From: Reticulascus tulasneorum
Lineage: Eukaryota > Ascomycota > Sordariomycetes > Glomerellales > Reticulascaceae
Assembly: GCA_001557505.1 (NCBI GenBank)
Contig: LSAX01000009.1
Location: 1,860,001-1,924,000 of the forward strand
Length of the DNA stretch: 64,000 nt
Reading direction: 5' to 3'
Part shown: in pieces, positions 1 to 12,200 of the stretch
Layout of the letters: each line of letters starts with the position of its first letter
Numbering within the stretch: the stretch's first letter is position 1
Program-made: the position numbers and the translations under genes
The notes under the pieces: generated by a model
Told to the model about the DNA's origin: nothing
Seen by the model: the letters and a program-made list of their open reading frames with translations, nothing else
The model's database searches: none

Positions 1-44
1 TTCTCTCAATTGCAGTGATAAGACCCGTCTAACCATACTCACAG

Positions 45-430
45 AGTCAATATTGCACCCTAAGCGGAAGGCGATCGACCTGTTCTCGCCGCAGAGGATC
101 ATGGGCATTTTGATTTTCGCCATGGCCTGGCTCAAACAGCATGAGTACCACCAGTACTTGGCGAGCCTGAAGAAGTATTCGCTCCCGAATGACGGCATCT
201 TTCGGTATATCGTTTGTCCTCACTACACCTGTGAGTGCCTCGTTTACCTATCGTTGGCAATTGCGGCCGCCCCAAGCGGCAGTTGGTTCAACCAAACGCT
301 TTTGTGCGGCTTCTGGTTCATTATTGTGAACCTCGGAACCACGGCAACTGGCACCAAACGATGGTATGGGGAGAAATTTGGGCCAGAACAAGTGGCAGGC
401 AGATGGAAAATGGTTCCTTTCATCTTCTAA
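45..430 (+). CDS. Polyprenol reductase (steroid 5-alpha-reductase family), 3' exon only
   Basis: This is the last exon of a gene entering from the left edge. An intron tail with a CTAAC-like branch point (about 30-34) ends in CACAG at 44, and the open frame runs to TAA at 428-430. The protein end has hallmarks of the DFG10/SRD5A3 C-terminal domain: QHEYHQYLASLKKYSLP, then NLGTTATGTKRWYGEKFG, and a GRWKMVPFIF tail. In this family the C-terminal 3-oxo-5-alpha-steroid 4-dehydrogenase domain is membrane-embedded in the ER and reduces polyprenol to dolichol for N-glycosylation. Hydrophobic stretches fit membrane segments. Only about 128 residues are visible, so the N-terminal helices are not seen. 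It converges on the ALKBH6-like gene with 18 bp between stop codons, so the two 3' UTRs must overlap. Confidence 0.85.
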
Positions 431-448
431 ACTCGCTTGAGCTCCATC

Positions 449-1319
449 TCATCGCCTTGCAAACATGCCTAGTTTATTCCCAATTTTCGAAACCTTCATC
501 ACATCACGATACGTCAGACTCGTCCTGGTTTCTCTTGCACTGCGACCGCTAGTAAAGTTGTCTTGCGAGCGGAGGAGTTCCCAATTAACAACCGTGTCTG
601 CAGACAAGTCGATGTCTTCCTCGGTATCAGCAATCCCATGGAGATAGTCGGTATACAGGCTTTCGGTTGTGATTAAGAGACTCCGAGGTTCCTGTAGTAT
701 TCTCCATATGGGTTTGGGATCTAAGGCACCGTCTTCTTTGCTCTGGTAAATGTTCAAACATAAACTGGCGCCAAGGCTGACAGTGCAAACCACGGGATGA
801 TACGCGGCTCCATCCTGTACGATATGAGATTACGGCAACTAGATCCGCGGACCTACCCTGTACTTAACTTATGTGGCATGATTCCAACACCAGGAGTATA
901 TTCGTTGATTAAGACGTGGTTCGGACGATTGTGGGGGCTGTTGGCAAAGAGATTGGTATCCAGTTTCTCTTGGGAGATCGGGAGAGATAGTATTCGGGAG
1001 ATGACAGGGTCGCTGAGCCATTGCGGTAGAGGAGCATCCAGCAGTTTATTTTGCACAAGATCGGAAGGCCACGTTTGAAGTCGTCGATGAGTCAGTTGCT
1101 TCCATCGAGGTTTGGGGGCATCGGCAATCTAGCGCAAAACAGTCAGAAGAGTCTCATAAGATTAGCCACGAAGACGGTCGTCACTTTTTGAAGAAGCACC
1201 TTCTCCTCCTCTTCAGATATGAAATCAGCTATGTAATATGCCGAGGCTGGTAGCTGCTTGATCCTGACGGATTCGAGGGACGCCGGCAAGCATTTGCCTT
1301 CGGCCCTGGAGGCATCCAT
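449..1319 (-). CDS. ALKBH6-like Fe(II)/2-oxoglutarate dioxygenase with a defective intron donor
   Basis: Exon 1 is 1319-1185 (45 codons from the ATG), a normal GT-AG intron is 1184-1129, exon 2 starts at 1128 (IADAPKPRWKQLTHRRLQTW) and exon 3 is 814-449. Together they give the AlkB homologue 6 layout: a RRLQTW segment, HVLINEY, then MPH with the first iron ligand, DGAAYHPVVCTVSLGAS, EPRSLLI, YLHGI with the distal histidine, and a final RTSLTYRDV arginine motif. Exons 2 and 3 join in frame only if the break falls after CAT AAG (868-870), but the next bases are TT, not GT. Unspliced, exon 2 ends in KLSTG and a stop at 853. If joined, the protein is 253 residues, the family's usual size. Both halves look conserved, so this is a recently damaged allele, a non-canonical intron or a sequence error. 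The family acts on nucleic acid; the substrate of ALKBH6 is not well settled. Confidence 0.75.
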
Positions 1320-2330
1320 GGTATACTCCTGCCTCCTCCCTGGACCTTCAAAAAAGGAGTGGGGGCTGGAAAAGTTTGACTTTGTCGCCCGTGCTCTCCT
1401 CAGCTCTCGGTGCCAGGTTCGACCTGGAAAGGTACGGTTTGTAGGAGATCGGTATGACAGCTGACGGTACGCAGCTGTGCGAGTCTGGGCAGACAGGCTT
1501 CAGGGCATCAAGAAAAAGGCCATGCACCAGCCTGGGAAGTTCCGAGGGTTGTTATCGAGAGTCAGTCTACTACTATCCGCATCAAAGAAGTGCAGATTGG
1601 AATGTGGAAGGTTTAAGGCTGCTGTGGCGCTGGAACAGAGGGGATCAGGGAGCTAAAATGACGATTTCGTTAGGTACGGTCCGTACGTGACGGGCGATTG
1701 ATTGTCCACGGGGATGGATGGATTCCTTCGGAACTGGTCAGCGAATAACTCAGCCAAACAACAAAAGATGGTCAAGGCTGCGTGATCGCGCTGGCCTGAC
1801 ACCCCCGGCGACTGGACTGCGCAAGGTAGATTTCTGGTAGAATTAGTAGAAGGTTGGAAATTGGACATATTAGACCAGCGTGGAAATGGCTGGGGGTCGG
1901 ATGCGATGGATGGGTGCAATCAAAAATTGCGGCTGGAGTCGCTTTAGGCCGCCGTACAAAAACAGGCGGGCCAATCAAAGAGGTGGCGATCAGACTTTGG
2001 CTCTGAAGTCTCTAAATGACCCATTTCTACACTGGCCAAACGACAATTCACCAAACAGCCTTCACATATTACTTCGTCAGCGACCATCGATTATAACCAT
2101 CATTTCCTGGGCAGGCGCTTGTTTGTATTCCCCTCGACCTCACTATCGCTATTTAGGCGCCTTTGCTCGTCGTCGCACCATCGTGATCGGCCCTCAGGAC
2201 ATAGGGGGCTGTGGCGACTGGCAATCGTCAACAACTGCGAATCAATCCACGACCTCCCTCCTCCTCTCTATCGTGGCCAACCCGAGGCCAGGATGGTGCT
2301 AGGCAGTAGAACGTCTCTCAGATAAATGAC
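1320..2330. other. Divergent intergenic region, ALKBH6-like / Hos4-like
   Basis: About 1.0 kb without a credible gene lies between two divergently transcribed genes and must hold both promoters. Short open frames occur on both strands, but none has a recognisable motif or a sensible splice partner. A perfect 5-bp hairpin is at 1413-1427. An out-of-frame ATG at 2326 overlaps the start of the next gene. Confidence 0.6.
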
Positions 2331-5300
2331 ATGGATGCGCAGAATGCTGCCGGGTCCGACAAGACGAAGCCTGTCGCTTCTCCCCAGCGATCGGGCAACG
2401 AGCCTGACGAGTCGAAGTCCACCAAGACGTCGGAAGGTATCATCAAACGCCCAAAATCCCCCCTCAAAGATAATAAATCCAGCTTGAACTCGTCGCGCGC
2501 GGCCGACGATGACGCCGGCGGCGAGGGAAACTCGGATGCTGAAACGATTGTTCTGCCTGGCAAGGATGGGCACTCGCCATCCAAGGCGAGAAAAGTGAAG
2601 CACGAAGACAAAAGCGATGGCGAGGGCTCCGGAAATCGAAAACAACGCGATAATGGTACGTCGCAGGATGGTGACAAAAGCAAAAACACGGGCGCTTCTG
2701 GCTCCGTTGATGGCTCGACTTCGCAGTCCATCAAGAAGAAACGCACTCATGATAAACAAGCCCGAAGTAAAGATGGATCGAGCGGCCTTAGTTCAGCTCC
2801 TGCATCCCCTCCGCACCATCGAAGGCGGTCTGGGGATGCGCGCTCGGAATATGAGTCTGACACGCGACGTGAGAGATCTCCAAAGCCATCAACGAAAGAC
2901 CGTGCAAAGTCGTCAGATCGAGTCGTCCCCCATAAGCGAAAGGCTCTGAAAGCGGAATCTGAGGACGAAACAGAGAGCCGCAAGGCTCGCCGGCAACGCG
3001 TATCGGATACCGTTGTCGAGACTTCCCGCCCAAGCCGGCCACTGAAGGAACACAAGTCTTTGACTGCGAAGGGTGTCAATGATGGCCAACCAGGCTCACG
3101 GACCAGATCTATATCCCCTCATCCTCGCGCCCACCGACGAAGCATATCTACTCAACTTCCACAGTATTCTTCAAACGGCTTAAGCCACAAGAAGAAACGC
3201 GTCCCGGCTCCGCTCCAGTCGACTGACTACCACTCGGACGAGTCGTCTGCGAGCGGCAGCCCCCATCCGCGCAGTTCTAAATTGCGAAATCTTTCCACTC
3301 CCGCTACTGCCGATTCGAATATATCGCCCGCCAAAATGGCGCCCCACAAAAAGCACCTGGATGCCCATGGACAGACCTTCCTCGCCAGAGCGTGTGCCCG
3401 AGGCGAATATGATGTTGCTAAGACAAGATTAGGCGAGCGGCCAGAAGATCTCAACGTTGCGGATTATGCAGGGAATACTCCCCTTCAGATTGCTTCAATT
3501 AATGGTTATGAGGATATTGTGAAGCTCTTGATCGAAGCTGGCTGCAATCTGGACTGTGTTAATTATGACAAGGACACGCCGCTTCTGGATGCGGTGGACA
3601 ACGGTCATCTGGAAGTTGTCAAGCTGCTGCTTGCCGCTGGAGTTAACCCGCGTAAGGCCAATGTTAGCGGGGAGGAGCCGCTCGACCGGGTCAGCGATGA
3701 CCTCGAGAATGCCGCCGAGTTCCGAGCTGCACTTGTTCAGGCAAAGCAGAGGCAGGGAGACAGCCTACGTCGGACCTCCGAGGATCACACCACCGAGTAT
3801 CATGATGCTCGATCATCCCATGGACCCGAAAGTCCTCGCCAGTCACCGGCGGCTACCACTCTTACTCATGCCAGCGGACGGCGAAGTGCGACAGTCAGGG
3901 CGACAAAGACCAGCAACCATCTGCTATATATGCCCCTGGACGACAAAACCCTTCGGCAGGCTGCTGGGAAAGGGGACGAAGAGACTGTTACTCGAATTTT
4001 ACAGGTTAAGGACGGGTGCGATGACCCAGAGGCCATGGTCGCGGCTGCCAGAGGCGGCCACGAAGTGGTTATCCAGTTGCTATTAGCCTTGGGCGGCGCA
4101 AATCCGGACCCCCCACCAGTACCGACCATGGCCCCCGAGTTTGCGACCCCGATGCTAGCTGCTATTGGGCAAGAAAATATCAAGGTTATTCGCCTGCTTT
4201 TAGACCAAGGCAATTTTGACCCAACACGTCGGTTCAAGGGAGAAACGTATCACGAAATTGCCAGGCGGCGGCAGGGAACGAATTGGAAAGAAGAGGAGCA
4301 CATGCTTAAGCAAGCATACGACAGATATAAGAAATCGCGGCGGGACCTTTCCAAGGCGAAATCTCCAAATAGGCAGCGAGAAAGAGAGCAAGACCGTGAG
4401 GCTAAGCGACTTAGCCGCAACGATACCAAGGGCGACCCCAAGTCCCATAAACGGAACCTTTCTAGTCCTACCAGAGAATCAGAGCCCCGGAAGAAGTTGA
4501 CCTCCGGTAGGGCCACAACCAGTCCCAAAGAAAAACGGCGGTCAAATTCTTTCACCAGCCATCACGATGACCAGCCCTCACCAAAACGTGGCCCCGGTAG
4601 GCCCCGAAAGGAAGACCGGCTACCAGCCATTGCCATTTCGGATCGAGAAGCTTCTCCTGCGACCTCGCAAAAGCAGATGGCGAAGACGAAGCGAGCGGAA
4701 TCCGACCTTGCTGGGGTATCCTCCGATGGAGAAGCACTCAAACCTAGACGAAAGCTGATCTCGAAAGGAGAACTTAGAGGCGAGAGGGAGAAGCATAGAC
4801 GCACGAGTATGGTGTCTAATGCGTCCTCACTCAAAGAGCCATCTAGTCCCCGCGATTCGCGACAAGATGAACATCCCGAGAAGCCAAAGGGTGAGCCACT
4901 GACCGAGAAATATCATGATCGGACCAAGGCGCTTAAGAGAGACGATTCCAAAGACCGTCTATCAATCTCCGGCGACAATCCTTCAAAGCGACATCGATCG
5001 AGTGTCACCCCACCACACTCGAGCACTGGCGATAAGGAGGACAGCGAACTGCCTACAAAGAGGAGGCGACTGGACACGGACGGCAAGGACAGACGGCAGA
5101 AATCGACAGCATCTCCGGATGATCGACAAAAGCCTACACGCGAAGGCCAGGCCAAGTCGAAACCAAGCCACCGAGATCCCGACGAGGAAGATCGCAGATC
5201 ATCTGCCAAATCCAAGGCAGATTCTGACCCCCACCGCAGGGAGTCTGGACGATCAAGCACCAGTGACAAATCCAGTATTCACGTGAAATCCGAGGATGTG

Positions 5301-6995
5301 GATGTTGAGATGCCCGACGCCTCAGATGCTAAAGAGGCAGAAGAAGCAGAAGCTAGAGCGAAGCAGGAGCGCGAAGAGGAGAAGAAGCGACAAGAGGCTG
5401 AGCTCGAAGAGGCTCGAAAGAAGGAGGAAGAGCAACAGAAACGTGAGGCTGAAGAGAAGAAACGGCGGGAGGAGGAAGAAGAAGCCAAGATTCGCGAAGA
5501 AGAGGAAAAGAAGAAGGCAGAAGCAGAAGCAGAAGCAGAAAAGAGGCGGCTGGAGGAAGAAGAGCGACTCCGACGCGAACAAGAGGAAAAGGCCCTTCGC
5601 GAGGAGGAAGAGAAGCGCCTTCGCGAGGAGGAGGAAAAGAAGAGACTCGAAGAGGAGGAGCGGAAACGAATAGAGGAAGAGGAACGAAAGCAGCGTGAAG
5701 AGGAAGAGCGTCTTCGCCGTGAACAGCTGGAGCGCGAAGCAGCTGAAGAAGCGCGCCGCAAGCGCGAGGAAGAGGAGCGTAAAGAAAGGGAGCGCAAGGA
5801 ACGCCTCATACGCGAGGAAATAGAACGGAAGCGAGCTGCCAGAGAGGCAGAACAACGCCGCATCTTCCAGGAGCAGGAACGATTACGTCTTGCCAAACTT
5901 CCACCTCTTCTCCGCTGGCTCGATGGTTGCCCGAATCCCAAGACACCAGAAATCGCTGCTCAATTCAAGCACATGCAAGGTGTTCGTTATGATACGATAC
6001 GCCTGCATGCTACTGGTACCCCGGATGGCAGGGAGCAGTGGGTTCTCAATACGCAAGTAGCGCTTCTTCTTGGAGAAAAGGACCTTAACCTATCGAGATG
6101 TTGGTATTCTCACATCCCACATCCCTAGTGATTGCTCTAACACGAATTAGATACGGCCTGGGAGCATATTCCAGTATCAACACTCGCCAAACGAGTGATC
6201 TGGAGGCTGGAATCCGACAGATATGCCCTGACCTCTGAGAACCTGTACGACCTCGGAATGCAGCTGCCAAACTACTACGGGGACGGCCAGGATCCGTCTA
6301 CGATGAGCTACCGCGTCATAGAGAAACTCCGCCGCGAAGCTTGGGACAACTTCCTCAAGCTAGAGATGTTTTTCGTGAAGGTAAGGACAAATGATGTCTA
6401 ATCCTAGTTAGTGTGCGAAGTAGTCAGCTAACGCGGTGCTTTTCAGGTATCGGATTTGATGTACATCATACCGAATATTCCTCATCTTCGGAACCTGAAG
6501 CTCGCAGTTGAATACCGCGAGCTTCCTGAAAATGAGAGCCAACTTGTTGGATGGAAAGCTCCGCAAAAGTGGAAGCAAGATCCTGACGCTGATCGATTCT
6601 TCGGTTTTGCACCAAGAAACAAATACTACGTACATGGTGTGATGGTTGAGGAGGAACGGCCTGGTTTCTCTGCGACGAGCAACACCCCTTTTCCTGAGCG
6701 GCGGGTTCCACGGAGAGGGCTGCAGCAGGTTTATCCTGACGACCCTGAGTATCCTAGGCTTTGTAAAGAACAAGGGCTTGACTATCTACTCAACGGCCTG
6801 GACAGTCCTGCTTTACCAAACGGTCTTCCGCTTTCGCCAACAAGCCAGTCAAATGGCACCGATATTATCACCCAGCCTACCTCTGAGCCAGCAAACGGCA
6901 TCCAGTCGAATGGCTCTTTGGCAAACTTGACGTCTACACAACCCACACCCCTACCAAATGGCGTTAATGGAATTCCTGTTACGGGGGGAAACTAA
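2331..6995 (+). CDS. Hos4-like ankyrin-repeat, coiled-coil nuclear protein
   Basis: Three exons, 2331-6099, 6151-6380 and 6447-6995, encode 1515 residues. Residues 1-340 are low-complexity and rich in Ser, Lys and Arg, with many basic nuclear-localisation-like patches. Ankyrin repeats follow at about 345-450 (GNTPLQIASINGYEDIVKLL and NGHLEVVKLLLAAG are typical), with degenerate repeats at about 542-630. An AT-hook-like KRGPGRPRKE lies near 751. A long Glu/Lys/Arg coiled coil spans about 1000-1185, and a folded-looking domain at 1190-1440 (LPPLLRWLDGC, LPNYYGDGQ, GWKAPQKW) precedes an Asn/Pro-rich tail. Ankyrin repeats in a large charged nuclear protein match the Hos4 subunit of the Set3 histone deacetylase complex; the assignment is inference from architecture. 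The first donor, GTTGGT at 6100, is unusual, but the GT three bases downstream would create an immediate stop. The start ATG has a good context. Confidence 0.75.
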
Positions 6996-7749
6996 ACGGG
7001 GTTGATGAGTATCAGCCAATTTGGTCGCATAAGGACATCGGTTACATTGTCCGTGGTGTTGGTCTTATTGTGCAGGAAATGAAACGAATGACAGACTTGC
7101 CACTAGCGACGCGGTTACGAACCAATGGTTCATTTTGTGGCTCCTAGAAGGGAGTCGTATTCATTTTGTCACGGACGAACCCACGCAGGCATTTGCACCC
7201 CTTGCGAGCATTGAATAGCGGACAGACCGGAGTTCGGCTGACTAGCATTCATGTCCTTGAGAGCTGCTTGACTTTTACTTTTGGATGATGGGCTATGTCC
7301 GTGACGGCCGGAGTCTCGGCCAAACAGCCTGGCAGAGTTGCATTGTACGTACTTCATATTAGGCTGGAGATATTATAGGGGTTCAAGGGCGTTGGGAAAG
7401 GAGTCCAAACAGAGACGCAGACAATGACATAAACTGTTACTCGAATATCTATAGGTTCCTGCCTAGTAGTGAGCTCGTGTTACACTTTGAAAATGATTCC
7501 TGCTTGCTGGTGGACTCTGTGATCTGAAGCATACCCCAAAATTCGACCCGTCCATGTCCTGAAGCATGCTACCACTGTGTGTGGCTTTTATTTATACTGT
7601 CCAGATGTGGGCGGCGGCAAAAAAAAAGTTGACCGCCAAAATTTTACCCCACCATCAACAGGTTTACACAAGTGCAGGTCGAAGCATTACTTTCAAGCTC
7701 ACAACCCATAATTGAGATTTTTTGACACAGGTCAGGACGATTCGCAATC
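6996..7749. other. Intergenic region upstream of RBG1
   Basis: This 754 bp tandem spacer holds the 3' UTR of the Hos4-like gene and the promoter of the GTPase gene. It has an A-rich run at about 7619-7627. I see no open frame with family features. Confidence 0.6.
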
Positions 7750-9237
7750 ATGGCGACTACAGTGGATAAGGTAAATGTTCCTGAATGCGGTAGTGGAGAG
7801 TTGTGGCTGACCCATCGTGCGTAGATCAAGGATATTGAGGCCGAAGTATGTGTGCCCTGCCCCTCATCGATCTCGCCGTGCCATGGCTAAGATGCTTCAT
7901 AGATGGCCAAAACGCAAAAGAACAAGGCGACCTCCTTCCATCTCGGACAGCTGAAGGCAAAGCTAGCCAAACTAAAACGAGAGCTCTTGAATCCAACAAC
8001 AAGCGGTGGGAGCGGCGGCGGAGCTGGCTTCGATGTTGCGAGGACGGGGGTTGCTAGTGTCGGGTTTATTGGATTTCCCTCTGTCGGGAAGAGTACTCTC
8101 ATGACCAAGCTCACCGGCCAGCATTCGGAAGCTGCAGCCTACGAGTTCACAACTTTGACATCTGTGCCTGGCCAAGTCACATATAACGGTATGTTCCGGG
8201 GCGTCACCCACACCTTGATCGCAAGGTCTCCACGGATCTTCTAATTATGGACCTTTGTGTGATTTAGGGGCGCCGCTGCAGATGATAGATCTGCCCGGTA
8301 TCATCGAGGGAGCTAAGGATGGTAGAGGTCGTGGTCGGCAGGTCATTGCTGTTGCCAAGACGTGCCATCTTATCTTCATCGTCCTCGACGTCAATAAACC
8401 CCTGACTGACAAGAGGGTCATCGAGTCTGAGCTGGAGGGCTTCGGCATCCGAATCAACAAACAACCTCCTAATATTACCTTTAAGAAGAAAGAGAAGGGG
8501 GGCTTGAATATTTCGAGCACGGTACCCCTGAGCCACATTGATCCAGATGAAATTAAAGCTGTGATGAATGAGTATCGGATCAACTCAGCGGATATTGCAA
8601 TCCGTTGCGACGCCACGATTGATGACCTGATCGATATCCTGGAGGCCAAGAGTCGAAGCTACATCCCTGTCATTTACGTCCTGAACAAGATCGATGCCAT
8701 TAGCATTGAGGAGCTCGATCTCCTGTATCGTATTCCGAATGCCGTGCCAATAAGTGCTGAGCATGGTTGGAACGTCGATGAGTTGATGGAAGCCATGTAA
8801 GGTTACGCCGTACCCCCGAAGTTCAGTTTGGAGACCTAACCGACCCATGTTTTAGGTGGGAAAAGCTGAACCTGGTTAGAGTGTACACCAAGCCGAAAGG
8901 CAGGATGCCAGACTACTCGGCGCCTGTCGTGCTCCGTTCTACGAGATGCACGATTGAAGACTTCGTAAGTGCCCAACGGCTACGAGCGCCTTGCCAATCC
9001 TGGAACCCCTGCTGACTGAAACACATCCAGTGTAACGCTATTCATCGGAGTATTGTGGAGAATTTCAAGGGGGCCATCGTTTACGGGAAGTCCGTCAAAC
9101 ATCAACCGCAACGCGTTGGGCTTGCTCATGAGCTCGCCGATGAGGACATAGGTACCGTTCCTCCTGCCATTCCTGCATGACCGATGTTGGTCATGGGTGC
9201 TAATTTGCAAACCACAGTGACAATCATAAAACGATGA
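7750..9237 (+). CDS. RBG1: Developmentally regulated GTP-binding protein, DRG1/Rbg1
   Basis: Seven exons: 7750-7770, 7825-7845, 7903-8188, 8268-8796, 8856-8964, 9031-9151 and 9218-9237, giving 368 residues, the standard DRG1 length. The start has the family's N-terminal helix, with IKDIEAE reading into [20 protein letters not shown]. The G domain shows [13 protein letters not shown] (P-loop), [20 protein letters not shown] (G3 and the glycine-rich DRG signature) and NKID (G4), with a TGS domain at the C-terminus ending VTIIKR. In yeast Rbg1 works with Tma46 on translating ribosomes; the same cytosolic role is inferred here. The first two exons are 21-nt micro-exons and the last is 20 nt, all supported by GT-AG borders and exact family alignment. 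No key residue is missing. Confidence 0.95.
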
Positions 9238-12200
9238 TCAATTGGTAGAATGGAAACCGTCGAAATGCCGACCAATTCAAGCACCGAGCCCAGCCGCCCC
9301 CGTGACCAAAAATGGCACCGAACTTATGGATCCAGTACACCCACGGCAGATGCTGATTCCAAGTTTTACGTCCGCAAGGAAAAAGAGGCGTGCAGCGAGT
9401 TGATCGGAGTCAATCAAAGCAGGGCTGACGTCGAGGGTTGAGCTTCTCGGCCGCTATACTCGACAGTGCCAAGGATCTGGGATTGCGGCCGAGACAAGAA
9501 GGTTGGAGGTGGTCATGACCCGAAGTAAGCGTCTGGAAAGGGCTTTGTTATTCGAAGGAGGTGCCGGCGTCTGGTGGATGATCTTATGGGGCAGGTCATG
9601 TATATGAAAATCCGATCGCTTGCTACACTATTGCGGAGGTTGTCACTCCATCAGTCCTGCTCGAAGAAAACGTGAGTCGAAATACCCCACAGACGCCACC
9701 ATCTGAAGTCTAGACCGTACACATCAATCGTGGTCGACCTGCATAACCGAGGGCCTCTGTATCTGCGGCCGCAAATTCCAGCAGAAGCGTGCGATGCATG
9801 GCCTCTCTGCAGTGCAGCAAGGTAAGGGGCGCACAGGTAGAAGGGGATGAAACGGTTGACAAGTGTACCTTGGGCGCTTAAAAACCCAACGCAACACCCT
9901 CTTCGTCGACTGCACTCAACTCCCCCATTTTTGCCGGTCACGTTTTGGCCCATGGATCCGCGGGGTGTCCAACCAGTGATGGCCGTAGTGCAAAATCCTT
10001 CCCACCGACTGTTCCCACGTCCACCTTTCACAAGGCTCCTCTTACCGCCGAGGACAGCCCACCAGGGCCAACTGGTGGGTCATCTGGAGCGGACATGCCG
10101 TGATCTCATCTCATCGACGGCCGCGGGAAGCGATATGGACGACAACCGGATCATTGTGAAAGGGAAACTGTTGCGAACTGCGGAGAAAGCCATCCCTGGC
10201 CTTTCACAGTAACATCAATCGGGCTTCCAAGGTTATCGGCATACGATACAGGTGAGGCGAGATGAGATTAACTGCTACCCTGGCAGCCCTGGCCTGCTGT
10301 GGTTCGTAACTTAAAAACCCTTGCGCACACAGTCTAACAGTGAGGCGAAAATGGGCCGGACATGGACCACGGGAAAACGGCTGCAGGCCAGGGACAGGGA
10401 ACATAAACCAGCGAACGCCCCCTTCTGTCTGCTGCATTGTCGCTCGTGCTGTCCCTGTTCCCTGTGACGGCTTGGACTTTCTGGCGGCACAAGCAGACAC
10501 CCCCCCAACTCCACCTCATGCTGCAGGCAGGTCTGCAAGCCAAGGGTGTGTGGTGGGTGGAGATGGAGGAGGATCGAAGAGTGGCTCGTTCATGTTTGAA
10601 ACTTCGTGCCGTGCGTGGGCATTAAGCATACCCAGGAACTTGTAACCTAGTCCCGCGGAGAGCAGTGAGGTGCACACCGTCGGGCTGACGTCCTCTCTTC
10701 CGATGATGGGAGCATGAACGAGAGCGAGGCTTTTTTCTGGCGCCAGGCGGTCAGAGGATTGATGGATTGCCGCGATTCACGATGTCTGGTTCTCCCCAGA
10801 CGGAGCGGCGGCGGCGCTGATGCGCTGCTTGCTTATTGATCCTCTGGAGTAACGCGTACGATCTGTCACTGGCTACTTGATGCCCAATCCGCGCTCAGTT
10901 TATCTCAGAAATCGACTAACATAGTGAGATGGCCCCCGGATCGCGCAAATCTAGCGTCTTCAAGTCGCAATTGGCTATCAAACAAACCCAGCAGCGATAC
11001 GAAATAGGCCAGTTATCACCGTCTCCAGCGCGGCGCACTGCGGTCACCGGATCCCCCATCTTCCTTCCAACTACCCGTTCCTGCTCCGTCATCATCATTC
11101 ATGTTCGAAATCCCACCCATCTAAGCATCAGCACGATATTACATATCAGGCGGACAGGAAAGGCAAGACCTGCCGAGCCAGATATTGGGCCCCACCCATG
11201 TCTTCTGAACTAGTGCCATAGTAGTCAAGCCATCGCTACTAATGAGACGGGATATTTCTGCAACGCCGCCTCATATTAGGACCGGCACGCCTCGGGGCCA
11301 ACGTGGGAAGGCTCATGCCATTCGCACATACAGAGCAAATCCAATGCTATACCCGATCGGTTGGACGCTGCCTACATATGGACGGAAAGAAGGTTTAGAA
11401 GAAGAAAGCCTGGGGCTTGGCCACCCTTCCGACTGCCCTCCCCTCCCCTCCCCCCCCTCCGTCCAAAGAAGCTGGTGAAAGGCAGGTCAAGATTGTGGTC
11501 AAGGATTCAGATAGTAGCTGACCAACTGGATGCCCGGCCGGCGATGGAATGGCTTCGCTTGGACCGCCTCTTCAGGCGAAGGTCTTTCTGGCCAATCAGA
11601 AGCAGTCTAGCTTCGTGTTCAACCCGGAAATTACATCCAATGATGATTTTTGTTTCGATTCCAGTTATTCTGTTGGTCGACGAGGTCCATTTTCGATTCC
11701 CCCGACGAGGGGCCTTGGGCCAGGCTAGCACCCAGCCCCTCTCGGATGAGTTGAGAATGTGGAATGTGACCTCCACAAAACATGGAGCTTGCCTAGATCG
11801 GAGCATGGCAGAACAAAGAGAGCAGAGATAGGCTAAGACACAGAGACATAAAAGGAAAGGGAGGGGTAAGAATGTTGGCGGCGGCGGGTGTCACCACAAG
11901 GGAAGGGAAGGGAGATATCCTTGCGGTTCGTGCCTTGTTGGTGGTCAACCGTCAAATCGTCGAAGGCCCGTCCCATTAGCTCGCGAGTAGATCTGAGCTC
12001 TATCTGCCCACTGCCTTCCTTCCCATGACCATCGATATGCTGGGTAAGTTGGGGCAAGCACATCACATACATCACATCTGTACATACGCACATACATACG
12101 TGCGTGACACATGGACGGGGACGGGCGGGCCATCTGACATGCCATGCCATCTAAGGTGCCATTTCGTTAGAAGGTACACATGTACATGATGTACCCGTAT

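Noticed and set aside
1413..1427. Perfect small hairpin CCAGG-TTCGA-CCTGG, also T-loop-like
   Set aside because: It is an isolated 5-bp stem with no other tRNA or terminator features.
5279..5941. Long minus-strand frames antisense to the Hos4-like gene, Ser/Arg- or Leu/Phe-rich
   Set aside because: They are shadows of the Glu/Lys/Arg coiled-coil codons on the + strand and have no family features.
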